A stretch of 61,281 bases of DNA from Lachnospiraceae bacterium (GTDB lineage: Bacteria; Bacillota; Clostridia; Lachnospirales; Lachnospiraceae): contig JAGAPK010000003.1 of assembly GCA_017623295.1 (NCBI GenBank), forward strand, positions 1 through 61,281, in the 5' to 3' direction. The notes under the pieces are model-generated. The model was given only the letters and a program-made list of their open reading frames with translations, was not told the DNA's origin and searched no databases. Shown one piece after another: positions 50,453-60,881 of the stretch. Position numbers and translations under genes: made by a program. Numbering within the stretch: position 1 is the stretch's first letter; each line of letters begins with the position of its first letter.

Positions 50453-51922
50453 TTACTTAATTGTCCAGACTTCTTTTAACAATCGAACTCCTTCGATAAT
50501 CTGCTCCTGTGAAAGAGAAGCATAACCCAGAATAATCGTTGCATTTGTTTTTTCATTTGTACTTTCTGAAACTTCTTTCATCGCAGGAGTTTTTGCTATC
50601 GAAGGAATCTCTGTTTCCAATTTTGCATCCTGCATAGGGTACACTTTAACGCCTGCTTTCGCAGCAAGTTCCCGTAGCTCCTGTTCACTTCTGCCCTTTT
50701 TATCAATCAAAAGCATATGCAATCCGGCATCTGCACCTGATATCACAAAATCTTTCTCAAGTACCCGTAGTTCATTCAGCATAAGTTCGTGCTTCATGCG
50801 ATAATGCTTACGCATTTTGTTCAAATAACGTTCAAAATAACCATCCCGGATAAATTCATTTAGAATGGTCTGATCGATTCGTGAAACTGTCGAAGAATAA
50901 AACCCACAGTTCTGACGATATTTCTCCAGAAGTTTCTCCGGCAATACCATATAACTGACTCGAATTGCCGGTGCTATCGCTTTGGAAAATGTTCCGATAT
51001 ACACAACTTTTCCATACTTATCAGATGCCTGTAAGGAAGGAATCGGCTTACCGCGATAACGAAATTCACTATCGTAATCATCTTCTATCAAATAGCGATT
51101 TTCTTCCTCCGATGCCCATTTGAGAAGTTCCAACCTTCTACCAATCGGCATAACTACTCCTGTTGGATATTGATGCGCCGGCATCACATAAGCTACTTGT
51201 GCTTTACTAGCCTTTAACGCTTCTATCTGCATCCCGTTTTCATCCATAGGCAGCAATGATACCGGATAAGCAAAGGACTTAAATATCTGATATGCTCTTT
51301 TATAAGATGGTGTTTCCATTGCAACCGGCACATGACGTCCCAATATTTTTTCAAGCAAAAGAAGCAGGTAATCATTCCCTGCTCCTATTATAATCTGTTC
51401 CGGCTTACAGTTCACACCTCTGGATGCATGAAGATAGCGGCAAATCGTTGTACGAAGTTCCAAATCTCCCTGCGGCTCCCCGAGTGCAAACATACTGCTC
51501 TTAGCATCTACCAGAATATTTTTCGTTATTTTTTTCCATGTTGCATACGGAAAAAGGGACATATCAATCTTATTCGGAGAAAAATCATAATGATAAGATT
51601 GCCTGTTGTCCACGTTTTGTTTCTGCACTCCGGCATCGTCTGTTTTGGTCTGTATATCATATAATTCTTCAATTGCACAGACGAAATAGCCTTTCTGCGG
51701 TCTTGCTTCCAAGTATCCTTCTGAAACAAGCTGACCATATGCCATATCCACTGTTGTGCGGGAAACCTGTAAATATTCTGCCAGATATCTGGAAGAAGGA
51801 AGCTTTTCATTCTGTAAAAGATTTCCGACTCTGATTTCATTCCGAACAAACTCATAAATCTGTTCGTAAAGGCATTTGTCACTTTCCGGATTCAGTTGAA
51901 TATGGATAGGTAATTCTTTCAT
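50453..51922 (-). CDS. MocR/PdxR-type regulator with an aminotransferase domain
   Basis: A 489-residue protein: an N-terminal GntR winged helix (LPSSRYLAEYLQVSRTTVDM), a linker, and a class I aminotransferase-like domain that binds PLP. The lysine is likely in YIGTFSKAIAPAIRVSY. Such regulators often control pyridoxal phosphate synthesis genes or transporters. No pdx genes are adjacent. Confidence 0.93.
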   Translation of the reverse strand: MKELPIHIQLNPESDKCLYEQIYEFVRNEIRVGNLLQNEKLPSSRYLAEYLQVSRTTVDMAYGQLVSEGYLEARPQKGYFVCAIEELYDIQTKTDDAGVQKQNVDNRQSYHYDFSPNKIDMSLFPYATWKKITKNILVDAKSSMFALGEPQGDLELRTTICRYLHASRGVNCKPEQIIIGAGNDYLLLLLEKILGRHVPVAMETPSYKRAYQIFKSFAYPVSLLPMDENGMQIEALKASKAQVAYVMPAHQYPTGVVMPIGRRLELLKWASEEENRYLIEDDYDSEFRYRGKPIPSLQASDKYGKVVYIGTFSKAIAPAIRVSYMVLPEKLLEKYRQNCGFYSSTVSRIDQTILNEFIRDGYFERYLNKMRKHYRMKHELMLNELRVLEKDFVISGADAGLHMLLIDKKGRSEQELRELAAKAGVKVYPMQDAKLETEIPSIAKTPAMKEVSESTNEKTNATIILGYASLSQEQIIEGVRLLKEVWTIK

Positions 51923-51939
51923 TGTTTTCTTTGCGGCAT

Positions 51940-52797
51940 TTATTTCTTAGCAGCGTTTCTTTCTTTGATTTTCTTCACAATCATTTCTTTAATCATTCTT
52001 GCTTTATCTTTCATACGTGGATTCGCTGTCGGAGAAGTCAGAATACCCGCTATCAATCTGCTTGCTACATCAAACTGCTCAAAACGCATTGCAATTACGG
52101 AAATCAAGTAATCAACCGTCGGCTCATCCATACCACACATCGGGAAACTCTCGGTCTGTCTTGCAGCCAGGAAACCTTCCAATGCATTGTGCAGGAATTC
52201 ATTTTCCTCTGTATCTACTTGCTTCTTCTGTTCAGCATAATCTGGTGCATTTTGATCCAAATGCTCTCCTTTTCCTCTTAAAAGCCATGCAGTCTTCAAG
52301 CAAATATAGGCTTTCTCACTTGGCTTTGCCTGTTTTACAATTGCATTTGCCAGAGTCAGTTTATAACGCTCTAATGCATCATCATAAGTATAGGTTTCTT
52401 TTTCCGGCTGTGGCTTAAAGGATGCTGAAATTGCCTTCTGAATATTTTTTGCCTGTGGAGAAGTAACAAATTTAAAAAATCTGCTGAGTGCAGCATAACC
52501 ACAATGCGGACACATAATAATATCATATTTCAACAAATCTACCTGATCGTATTTTGGGCGTAAATCAAGGTCTGTACCACTTAATTTTACTTTACCGATT
52601 TTTACAGTTCTTGCTTTAAACTCTTTATCACAAATCGGACAGGTAAAAGATTTGTCAAACAGATAATCCTGCTCCTGCATTACAGGTGCTTCTTTTCCTT
52701 CCCCATTCTCACCTGCTTTTTTTGGTGCTTCATATAAATCCATACTTTCCAGATTGCTCAGTCCAAACTGTTCCAATCCTGACAATAATCCAGCCAT
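51940..52797 (-). CDS. DUF2225 family protein
   Basis: A 285-residue protein. Zinc-finger-like cysteine pairs CPICDKEF and CPHCGYAA flank the conserved GTDLDLRPKYDQVDLLKYD, the DUF2225 pattern. The C-terminal part is helical, TPR-like (LIAGILTSPTANPRMKDKAR). Function is unknown. GGGAGG precedes the ATG; it lies 18 bases ahead of the MocR gene on the same strand. Confidence 0.88.
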   Translation of the reverse strand: MAGLLSGLEQFGLSNLESMDLYEAPKKAGENGEGKEAPVMQEQDYLFDKSFTCPICDKEFKARTVKIGKVKLSGTDLDLRPKYDQVDLLKYDIIMCPHCGYAALSRFFKFVTSPQAKNIQKAISASFKPQPEKETYTYDDALERYKLTLANAIVKQAKPSEKAYICLKTAWLLRGKGEHLDQNAPDYAEQKKQVDTEENEFLHNALEGFLAARQTESFPMCGMDEPTVDYLISVIAMRFEQFDVASRLIAGILTSPTANPRMKDKARMIKEMIVKKIKERNAAKK

Positions 52798-52875
52798 TTG
52801 TTATCCTCCCAATACATTTAATCCTTCATAAACTTTACTTAATCACATAAGCATTCGAAAGTTTTCTCGAAATTC

Positions 52876-54585
52876 TTATTTATTATCACCCTTTGGTAAA
52901 ACGTAAGAACTCTTCAGTGATACAATTCGGTTAAATACAAGCGCATCCGGTTTGGAATCCTTGCAATCCACACAGAAAAATCCCTGTCTTACAAACTGGA
53001 AGCTGTCATATGCTTTTGCATCCGCTACGGATGGCTCAATATAACACTCTTTCAGTACGGTTAAGGAATTCGGATTTAAGTTAAGGCTGCCATCCTCATT
53101 ATAAACTCCTTTTTCCTCATCGATAATATTCTCATATAATCTGACTTCTGCTTTTACTGCCTTAGATGCAGGCACCCAATGAATCGTTCCCTTCACTTTA
53201 CGTCCATCCGGGCTGTTACCACCCTTAGAAGCCGGATCATAAGTACAATGTACTACTGTTACATTGCCTTCTTCATCTTTTTCATAGCCTGTACAAGTAA
53301 CAAAATATGCATGCATCAGTCTGACTTCATTCCCCGGGAAAAGTCTGAAATATTTCCGAGGCGGTTCTTCCATAAAATCTTCTCTATCAATGTAAAGCTC
53401 TCTTTCAAACGGAACCTCTCTGCTGCCAAGACTTTCATTCTCCAGATTATTTGCTACCGTAAGCATCTCGCTCTGACCTTCCGGATAATTATCAATTACC
53501 AGTTTAATCGGATTCAAAGCTGCCATAACACGTGGTTTCTTCATCTTCAAATCTTCACGGATACAATACTCAAGCATAGAGTACTCTGCGGAAGAATTTG
53601 CTTTGGAAACACCACACAAATCCACAAATAATTTAATGGATTCCGGTGTGAAACCTCTTCTTCTAAGTGCTGCGATTGATACCAGTCTTGGATCATCCCA
53701 GCCATCTACGATTCCATCTTCTACCAGCTTCTTGATATATCTCTTACCGGTAACAACGTTAGTCAGATACATTTTGGCAAATTCAATCTGTTTCGGTGGA
53801 TGAGGATATTCCAGTTCTTCTACCACCCAGTTATAGAGTGGTCTATGATCCTCAAATTCCAGCGTACAAATAGAATGAGTAATTCCTTCAATCGCATCTT
53901 CAATCGGATGTGCAAAATCATACATCGGATAAATACACCATTTGTCACCTGTATTATGATGATGCAAATGTGCTACACGATAAAGAATCGGATCTCTCAT
54001 ATTGATATTCGGAGATGCCATATCAATCTTTGCACGAAGTGTTTTTTCTCCATCTGCAACTTTGCCATTCTTCATATCTTCAAACAGCGCCAGATTCTCT
54101 TCCACGCTTCTGTTACGATTCGGGTCTTCCTTACCCGGCTCTGTTAAAGTACCTCTGTACTCACGCATCTGCTCTGCACTCAGGTCAGATACATATGCTT
54201 TGCCCTTTTTAATCAGTTTCACTGCGCCTTCGTACATCTGCTCGAAATAGTTGGATGCAAAAAATAATCTGTCTTCATAATCTGCACCAAGCCATGCTAC
54301 ATCAGCTTTGATTGACTCTACGAACTCATTTTTCTCTTTTGTAGGATTCGTATCATCAAAACGCATATTGAACTTACCACCATATTCCTGTGCAAGTCCA
54401 TAGTTTAAAAGAATACTTTTGGCATGTCCAATATGAAGATAACCATTCGGTTCCGGTGGAAATCTGGTGTGTACCGTATCATATACGCCTTCTGCCAAAT
54501 CTTTCTCAATAATCTGTTCAATAAAGTTCTTGGAAACGACTTCTTTCTCTTCTTCTGTCGCTACTACTTTCTCGTTCTCGCTCAT
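52876..54585 (-). CDS. glnS: Glutaminyl-tRNA synthetase
   Basis: A 569-residue class I synthetase. ATG 54585 follows an AAGGAGG, though spaced 14 bases; ATG 54612 overlaps that site. The HIGH motif is in [10 protein letters not shown]; the KMSKS loop is replaced by [12 protein letters not shown]. The C-terminal part has the beta-barrel anticodon-binding domain. Possession of GlnRS suggests direct charging of tRNA-Gln; a GatCAB system is not visible here. Confidence 0.95.
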   Translation of the reverse strand: MSENEKVVATEEEKEVVSKNFIEQIIEKDLAEGVYDTVHTRFPPEPNGYLHIGHAKSILLNYGLAQEYGGKFNMRFDDTNPTKEKNEFVESIKADVAWLGADYEDRLFFASNYFEQMYEGAVKLIKKGKAYVSDLSAEQMREYRGTLTEPGKEDPNRNRSVEENLALFEDMKNGKVADGEKTLRAKIDMASPNINMRDPILYRVAHLHHHNTGDKWCIYPMYDFAHPIEDAIEGITHSICTLEFEDHRPLYNWVVEELEYPHPPKQIEFAKMYLTNVVTGKRYIKKLVEDGIVDGWDDPRLVSIAALRRRGFTPESIKLFVDLCGVSKANSSAEYSMLEYCIREDLKMKKPRVMAALNPIKLVIDNYPEGQSEMLTVANNLENESLGSREVPFERELYIDREDFMEEPPRKYFRLFPGNEVRLMHAYFVTCTGYEKDEEGNVTVVHCTYDPASKGGNSPDGRKVKGTIHWVPASKAVKAEVRLYENIIDEEKGVYNEDGSLNLNPNSLTVLKECYIEPSVADAKAYDSFQFVRQGFFCVDCKDSKPDALVFNRIVSLKSSYVLPKGDNK

Positions 54586-54675
54586 AGTTCTTGCTTCTGC
54601 CTCCTTGAGCATATTCTATCGTCCATTATCACTATATTAACATAGCCACCTCAAAATATAAAGTAAAAAGTTGAA

Positions 54676-57666
54676 TTAGTTGGTAGAAACTGTAAGCTGT
54701 GCTTCTGCCTCCTTGCGTAATTCTTCCTGTGTATAAACCGGTGCCCGATAGATACAGTTTCCATCTGTCAGATAAACACAATCCTTCGTTCCATCTACCG
54801 CCAGGAAGGAATCAATACGTGCAAGCAATTCGCCCTGTGAAATCAGGTACGCATCATACTCACCGGCTAAAACACCATACTCTGCCCCCTCCGCTTGAAT
54901 GTAGCAGTTTATAGTATCGTCAAGTTCTTCGTATTCTTTTATACTTTCCTCATCACTTACCAGATATGGTTCCGATGTGCGGTCTATTGGATAGCATACC
55001 AGACTGCCATCTTTATAACTTACATACAACGAATCACTTTCCGGACCAAAGAAGATGTATTCTGCGTATGTGGCATTGACTTCTTCTATTTCACTGAGAA
55101 CTCCCGGCGTTTCGGTTTCCATATAATACAACTGCAAAGAATTTTCTCCTTTATTAGCAATCGCATATAATTCACAATCCGGACTTACAGCCACAGCACT
55201 TCTATCCATAAGTTCTTCTTCATGTTTGTGTTCATAGACAAGAGAACCGTCTTCCAAATCATAACCGTATAAAGTATTGTAACTGCTCAGGAACACATAA
55301 CGCCCGGTAGAATCCGTACCTAAGTAATCACAGCCCCCGTCTTCCAAGCTATAAACAGCTTCTTCTCCGCCATTTTCCACATTCAACAGATGAATGGTGT
55401 CATAAGTAATCAACATAAACAAATCTTTATCTGTGTAGAAGTTCATACCATAACAATGGTCATCCCCTTCATAGCACCAGAGAACTTTACCTGTGCTGGT
55501 ATCAATCATCTCTACATAAGTGTTATAACTGTCGCCATAACTATTAACTGCAACATATTCTCCATCTTCACTAATTGCCGCATTATCAAAATCCCTATCA
55601 GACTCATATAATACTTCATAGTTCGTTCCAAGTGCATTACGATACAAGGTTACATTTTTGTCTAAATACGGTAAGGTTGCACAATAACCATCACCCAGTT
55701 CAAAAGCTTTTACATTACTAGAAGTACACTGACTGAATGTTGTCCCAACCATATCTTCCATGTGGTCTAGGTTTACATAATGCCATGTGCCATCACGTGT
55801 GAACACAAGAAAGGTATTTGTTCCGACATAATTTCCCATCTTTATAATTTCGGAATTAAAAGAAAAAGTATCTATGTAACTGCCATCACGTTTATCCAAA
55901 ACAACTGCCATTCCATAAGAAGAACATAACATATAGTTGCTGTCTTCCTTTGAAGAAACGGACACCTCATACACCCATCTTCCTTCGCTTACATAGTTCC
56001 AAAGGAAAGTATTATCCTGCGTTAAATCGCAAGCGTAAAGCATACCATCAGAGGTACTGATTGTTTCTACATCAAACTCGGCATTATCTAAAACGTACAG
56101 TACTCCATCCACAAACTTCAAATATTCAATATTGCTACTTGTCACTTCATAACTATGATAAAGTTTGCCGGTAGCTGTTTCGTATACCGCTACAACATTT
56201 TTGTCCGGTGCTGATAATCCTACTGCAAAATAGGTTGCAGCTTCATCAAAAACAGCACCCGCTTCCATTTCCGCTTCTGCTACCGCATCCTGCCAGTTTC
56301 CTTCAGAAACCAATTTGCCGCTTTCTTTTTCAAACACTGTAAAGCCTTCATCGCAGCTTATTACTGCATTGCTCGTTTCTTTGGAACAACTAACGCTACA
56401 ATAAAAGCTGTCACATCCTATCTGATAAGACTCTGTCTGATTAGCAGTATCATAGCAGGAAATACCATCTTCAACCGGATACAAAAAACAGGTTTCATTT
56501 ACAAATGCAAAAGCATTCTCATCATAATAAACATCTTCTCCAAGCATAAAGGAAGTTATCTTCTCACCACTTGCTCCATCCCAGACACAAAGTGCACCAA
56601 AATCATCTACTGTAAGAAGCTTACTTCCTTCCGGTGATACTTTCATAAAACTAATCGTGGTGTCTGCTTCTAACATTCTATCCGGTAAAACCATATTTCC
56701 ATTTTCATAAAGTCGCAAACTCTCTGACAACGCATAGTTTGCCTGTGCTGTATACGGAATATCCGGATTTTCTTCACTCGGATAAACAGCAAGGGCAGTT
56801 TCAATTGCCCCGATTCTATCTCCTTTTTCTAGCAGGTTTTCTGATGCCTGTGCCTGCGAAATACAGTTACTACGCATCGCTTCTATGTACTGTGCTTCAA
56901 TTTCATCTGCCTGTTTCGCAATTTCTTCCGACTGCTCGGTAATCTTCACATTCTGTCTCTGAATCTGCAATGCCATCGTTGTACTTACTACACCGAAGGC
57001 TAAGCAAACAGCACTACCTGCTAAAGATGCGGTAATAATTTTACGCATTCTCTGTTCTCTATGGCGCTGTCTTAAATCATCATAACCACACTGGAACATA
57101 GGTGCTGCCAGACGAAGCACTTCTGACTTAATCTTTTTCTTAATTTCTGCCTCAGAACTGCCACGTACATCTGCTGCAAGCGGTTCTACCGGCACTTTTT
57201 TCCTTATGATACTTCCATCTTCTGCGATTTCTTCCTCTTCACGATACAACAATTCTTCCGGAAAAGAATCATCCGGTTCACCTTCTATCAAAACCGCTAA
57301 AACATGTTCTCTGTCGTGCAGACGAATAAAAGTTTCGATTTCCTTTTTGCACCAGATTGACTCCTTCAGTCTAGGGGAACAGATTACAATCAAAAACTCT
57401 GATTTTTCCAAAGCTTCCATAATCGGATCTGCCAGATTACTTACCAACGGTAATTCTTCCTGATCACGAAATACTCTTGTAATTCTGGTTTTGCTTTCTA
57501 CTTCAATTCCACTTCCGTCCTCTTTTGCATTTGCCTGTATTTTTCGTGCTACATTTTTCGGAAGCTTAAAACTTTCCAACTGCTTGTGCAAATTCTTTGC
57601 TACAAAACTGTCCAATTCCGTATGCCTATAACTGATAAAGGCATCATAATACCATTTCTTCTCCAT
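54676..57666 (-). CDS. TIR-domain, membrane-spanning, beta-propeller protein
   Basis: A 996-residue protein in four parts. Residues 1-130 are a TIR domain (YDAFISYRH start; Glu109 in SIWCKKE is the candidate NADase glutamate). About 131-208 is a linker. Residues 209-232 are a hydrophobic span, followed by a coiled coil (to about 300). From about 340 on come WD40/PQQ-like repeats of a beta-propeller. TIR proteins of this type hydrolyse NAD or signal; here the propeller would be outside and the TIR inside. No obvious partner gene is adjacent. Confidence 0.85.
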   Translation of the reverse strand: MEKKWYYDAFISYRHTELDSFVAKNLHKQLESFKLPKNVARKIQANAKEDGSGIEVESKTRITRVFRDQEELPLVSNLADPIMEALEKSEFLIVICSPRLKESIWCKKEIETFIRLHDREHVLAVLIEGEPDDSFPEELLYREEEEIAEDGSIIRKKVPVEPLAADVRGSSEAEIKKKIKSEVLRLAAPMFQCGYDDLRQRHREQRMRKIITASLAGSAVCLAFGVVSTTMALQIQRQNVKITEQSEEIAKQADEIEAQYIEAMRSNCISQAQASENLLEKGDRIGAIETALAVYPSEENPDIPYTAQANYALSESLRLYENGNMVLPDRMLEADTTISFMKVSPEGSKLLTVDDFGALCVWDGASGEKITSFMLGEDVYYDENAFAFVNETCFLYPVEDGISCYDTANQTESYQIGCDSFYCSVSCSKETSNAVISCDEGFTVFEKESGKLVSEGNWQDAVAEAEMEAGAVFDEAATYFAVGLSAPDKNVVAVYETATGKLYHSYEVTSSNIEYLKFVDGVLYVLDNAEFDVETISTSDGMLYACDLTQDNTFLWNYVSEGRWVYEVSVSSKEDSNYMLCSSYGMAVVLDKRDGSYIDTFSFNSEIIKMGNYVGTNTFLVFTRDGTWHYVNLDHMEDMVGTTFSQCTSSNVKAFELGDGYCATLPYLDKNVTLYRNALGTNYEVLYESDRDFDNAAISEDGEYVAVNSYGDSYNTYVEMIDTSTGKVLWCYEGDDHCYGMNFYTDKDLFMLITYDTIHLLNVENGGEEAVYSLEDGGCDYLGTDSTGRYVFLSSYNTLYGYDLEDGSLVYEHKHEEELMDRSAVAVSPDCELYAIANKGENSLQLYYMETETPGVLSEIEEVNATYAEYIFFGPESDSLYVSYKDGSLVCYPIDRTSEPYLVSDEESIKEYEELDDTINCYIQAEGAEYGVLAGEYDAYLISQGELLARIDSFLAVDGTKDCVYLTDGNCIYRAPVYTQEELRKEAEAQLTVSTN

Positions 57667-57749
57667 TCCCTTAATTTCTCCATTCTCCTCTTTTACTTTT
57701 ACAAGCGCACCTGCACTAATTTGTACATCCTACTATATATTTACTATAT

Positions 57750-59294
57750 TTACTCTGAAATGTCAGTCTTGTCATACGTTTTGAAAAAGATGTCACGTTC
57801 AACGACATAGATGTCATGTTTGTCGTCACACCGCACTGCCAGATAATCTCCCGGATTACCTAACATATATTTTTCCTCATCCCACGCAGTAAATACTTTG
57901 ACTCGTTTGGTCAGTTCTTCTGCATGAATATGAGTACCACCGCTGGCAATACAAACCTTCGCATAATCCGCCAAATGCAGCACCGAACCGTCTGTTCTAT
58001 TATGAATAGTTGGCTGATATACTGTTTTTACAGCACAATCTGCTGTGGCATAAGGCTCATCTGTAAGTTCATATGTTTTCTCAAATTTACTTTTTCGATT
58101 CGGATAAACTTCTCCTTTGATGCCAATCATAATAATTAAATCCGGCTCTACTACCATATCTATGTCGCCTTCTAAGGTACGGATTGTAATCGGTGTACCC
58201 GCCGGTAAAACATCGGTTGCCTGTACAAAACCAAGTGGCATTTTCTTTTTTACATAAGACTGCATATTGGATGTATCAATTTCATAATCTTTAGCTACAA
58301 TAATCTGACAATTATCAAAGTAATCATTCAAGCGCTCACTGAAAAATGCTTCCGAATGTAGTGTCGGATACGCTTCCTCATACAACGTTTTACTAATAAA
58401 TCCACCTGCTTTTTCATGATGTCCGCCACCGGAGCCAACTCCCTCTGCCAGAAATGCTGCCAACTCATTTGCCTGCACTTCTTTCACACAGCTTCTTACA
58501 GAGAATTTATAACCATCTTTTAATTCATTATAAACGACACATGTATACACCTCTGCGACCTGCAGAAGGAAATCACTAATCAAGCCTAAAATATTCGGGT
58601 CACAAGGCTGTGATTTGATAATCGCATAACCATAATCATCATTATAAATGTGGCGAATCAAAGCCACTCCGGCAATTTCCAACTCATGCAAGGACAAGTT
58701 TGAATTACGGAACAACTGCACCAATGACCGCTCACATGGTACTGCTTCTCTCATATCCATATCAAGTGGATTAAAAATTTCTGCAAACTGATTTGTATCT
58801 GTATAAAGTCCATAATAAAGAGCAGTTCCTAACTTCGTATCCTTTATCTCGAACCCTTCCTCACGAAGCATGCTCCAAACCAAAGTAGAACAGCTACCAA
58901 GCTGCGGATTGATTTCATTCATCTCCACATCGCGGATTTCTACCTGATGATGATCAATAATCGCTACATTTTCTGCCGGAATCTTCGTCACATTTCCGGC
59001 GCCGTACTGACAGTCTACTGTTAACAATAATCCCGGCAGCTTTTGTTCCGGTGTGTCCTTTACAAGTTCGTCCGGTCGACTTATGTATTCAACTGGAATT
59101 TTCAAATATTCCAACATCAAACATAAATTAGATTTCTGAATCTCATTTCTGCCGGAATAAATCAATTTTACAGCTTTTCCCTGCTGTCCGAAAAAAGTAT
59201 ACAACGCATAACCGGATGCGATAGCATCGGCATCCGGGTTATCATGACACTGTATCGTAATCGGGTTGTACTTCATCAAATCGGAAAGTTTCAT
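57750..59294 (-). CDS. DHH-family phosphoesterase, NrnA-like
   Basis: A 514-residue phosphodiesterase. DHH motifs: HDNPDADAIASG (motif I), VDCQYG-like region, IDHHQVE (motif III) and the DHHA1 motif GSGGGHHEKAGG. NrnA-type enzymes degrade nanoRNAs or cyclic dinucleotide products. The protein is longer than NrnA, with an extra C-terminal region of 150-200 residues. GGGG ahead of the ATG. The role here is not certain. Confidence 0.88.
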   Translation of the reverse strand: MKLSDLMKYNPITIQCHDNPDADAIASGYALYTFFGQQGKAVKLIYSGRNEIQKSNLCLMLEYLKIPVEYISRPDELVKDTPEQKLPGLLLTVDCQYGAGNVTKIPAENVAIIDHHQVEIRDVEMNEINPQLGSCSTLVWSMLREEGFEIKDTKLGTALYYGLYTDTNQFAEIFNPLDMDMREAVPCERSLVQLFRNSNLSLHELEIAGVALIRHIYNDDYGYAIIKSQPCDPNILGLISDFLLQVAEVYTCVVYNELKDGYKFSVRSCVKEVQANELAAFLAEGVGSGGGHHEKAGGFISKTLYEEAYPTLHSEAFFSERLNDYFDNCQIIVAKDYEIDTSNMQSYVKKKMPLGFVQATDVLPAGTPITIRTLEGDIDMVVEPDLIIMIGIKGEVYPNRKSKFEKTYELTDEPYATADCAVKTVYQPTIHNRTDGSVLHLADYAKVCIASGGTHIHAEELTKRVKVFTAWDEEKYMLGNPGDYLAVRCDDKHDIYVVERDIFFKTYDKTDISE

Positions 59295-59485
59295 TCTGGA
59301 ACCCCTTTTCTTCTATTTTTACATAGTAAGTATAGCAAGAGAACAACTTTTTTTCCATATAAAATGTGTTATTTTGGAAATAAGAACAATTTGAGTAAAT
59401 GGTATTTCGTTTTAATTGTCATTTTCCCGTTTATTTTTTCTTCTTTTAATGCTTGTGTTGCATAATTTGATATGCTATGATTTAA

Positions 59486-59866
59486 ATTGCTTATTTAGCA
59501 GAATTTCAACTTACTCTTTTTACAAGTGATTTCAGAATCGTTGCTGATTATTTTGTTCAAAAACGAAAAACCAAAGAATACATTCCCTCCACTGAAACAA
59601 TCAAACACGTGGATGCACTCCTACAAATGCTTCATGCTCTTACAGGCGATAATCGCTTTGAAACCACCTATAACTTTCAGAAAGGAGACAAACCTACTAT
59701 GAGTGAAATATTATTAGATAAAATCGAAAACCGAGGAATCGAAAAAGGAGTAAAAATGGTTGCTGCTCGTTTATTAACCGACGGCACACTTACCATAGAT
59801 AAAATTGCAGAATATTGCAAATTAAGTATTGAGGAAGTCAAAGAGTTAGCTAAAAATGGAGTTTGA
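59486..59866 (+). pseudogene. C-terminal remnant of an Rpn/PD-(D/E)XK family nuclease
   Basis: The frame is open from 59486, just after an in-frame stop at 59483-59485, to 59866. The sequence AEFQLTLFTSDFRIVADYFV, the TGDNRFET segment and the charged tail (GIEKGVKMVAARLL, KIAEYCKLSIEEVKELAK) match the C-terminal half of Rpn-type proteins. No start or catalytic core remains. A GTG at 59609 could make a short 85-residue product, but a remnant is likelier. Confidence 0.7.
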
Positions 59867-59895
59867 AAATTCAAACTCCATTTCAGACTCTTATT

Positions 59896-60237
59896 CTATT
59901 TTCCTTTCTTACCATACTTTAGCAAAATATCCAACACTTCATAAATTCTTTCCCGATCTTGCTCGGGTATGTCTTTCATTCTGGTAATATACTCTGACAT
60001 TCTGATTTCTGGTTGTTTGTTTACTGCTCCTTCCAGTAATTCATCAGATGTTGCCTCTAAAACATTAGCGATTTTTACCAATGTTTCAAGTCTCGGTAAC
60101 TTTTTTCCGCGTTCAATCATACCAATATAGGCAATTGATAAATCTGCCTTTTCTGCTAAAACGGCTTGACTCCAAGACTTTTCTATACGTTTCTTTTTAA
60201 TATTTTGTCCTATAATTTTCCAATTCACGATTTTCAC
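59896..60237 (-). CDS. XRE-family regulator
   Basis: A 113-residue Cro/CI-type DNA-binding protein (IKKKRIEKSWSQAVLAEKAD, LSIAYIGMIERGKKLPRLE) with a short charged tail. GTG start overlaps the stop of the previous helical protein by one base, so it is translated with it. It may control the operon of the three helical proteins upstream. Confidence 0.9.
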   Translation of the reverse strand: MKIVNWKIIGQNIKKKRIEKSWSQAVLAEKADLSIAYIGMIERGKKLPRLETLVKIANVLEATSDELLEGAVNKQPEIRMSEYITRMKDIPEQDRERIYEVLDILLKYGKKGK

Positions 60238-60539
60238 TACTGCTTAATTTTTTCTTGTGCATAAGCATTATCTAATGCACCAAAATCGGCATCTGCTGCC
60301 TGCATCATCTGTATCAATGTTTCAAAAAAACTACTGGCTGCCCTAACTATTTCCAGTTCGGCTGCTATTTGTACTTTAAGCGCACCAATAAAGTCTCCTT
60401 CTGAAACAGAAAAGGAATTTGCCAAAGCTTCATATTCTCCTTCCATCTGCGAAAGAAATTGTTCATTCTCAGACTGGATTTCCGACATCAATAATGGTGC
60501 CGTATCTTTATCAATCGCCACATTGCTTATATTAGACAT
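60237..60539 (-). CDS. Helical WXG100/Lap-like protein
   Basis: A 100-residue all-helical protein with no signal peptide (LLMSEIQSENEQFLSQMEGE, GDFIGALKVQIAAELEIVRA). Length and helix-turn-helix build match WXG100-type and LXG-associated helical proteins of type VII secretion loci. A clear WXG motif is absent. GGAGGGG before the ATG. Overlaps the XRE regulator. Confidence 0.55.
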   Translation of the reverse strand: MSNISNVAIDKDTAPLLMSEIQSENEQFLSQMEGEYEALANSFSVSEGDFIGALKVQIAAELEIVRAASSFFETLIQMMQAADADFGALDNAYAQEKIKQ

Positions 60540-60554
60540 TATACCCCTCCTTTA

Positions 60555-60851
60555 CTATAATCCGCAAGCAGTATCTACATTTAATATCATTTCAGCAAAG
60601 CTACTCATACTCTCTTCCGTCAATTGCATATTTGATTGCATAGGAACCATTATTCCGGTATTAAGGGTATCCAACAGCAATGCTATTTTGGCCGATATCT
60701 GGTCGATATAAAATCCGCCCTCTACTTCTGACAAAGTTCTTACTTTATCAGACAAACTTATTATTCCGTCATACACCTCACTGTGCAGTTCATTCAAACG
60801 TTCTATTGCCGCATCATATTCACTTTGCTGCAAATTTACAACTTCTGCCAT
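60555..60851 (-). CDS. Helical WXG100/Lap-like protein
   Basis: A 98-residue helical protein from ATG 60851, which suits AAAGGA; an ATG at 60860 abuts that site. Pattern: QQSEYDAAIERLNELHSEVY, then IDQISAKIALLLDTL, a short turn and a last helix. No signal peptide. It lies 15 bases ahead of the next gene, as in accessory protein pairs of LXG-type secretion loci. Resembles DUF5344-type proteins in build. Confidence 0.55.
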   Translation of the reverse strand: MAEVVNLQQSEYDAAIERLNELHSEVYDGIISLSDKVRTLSEVEGGFYIDQISAKIALLLDTLNTGIMVPMQSNMQLTEESMSSFAEMILNVDTACGL

Positions 60852-60881
60852 TTCCCTCATTCCTTTCTCTTTGGTTAAACA

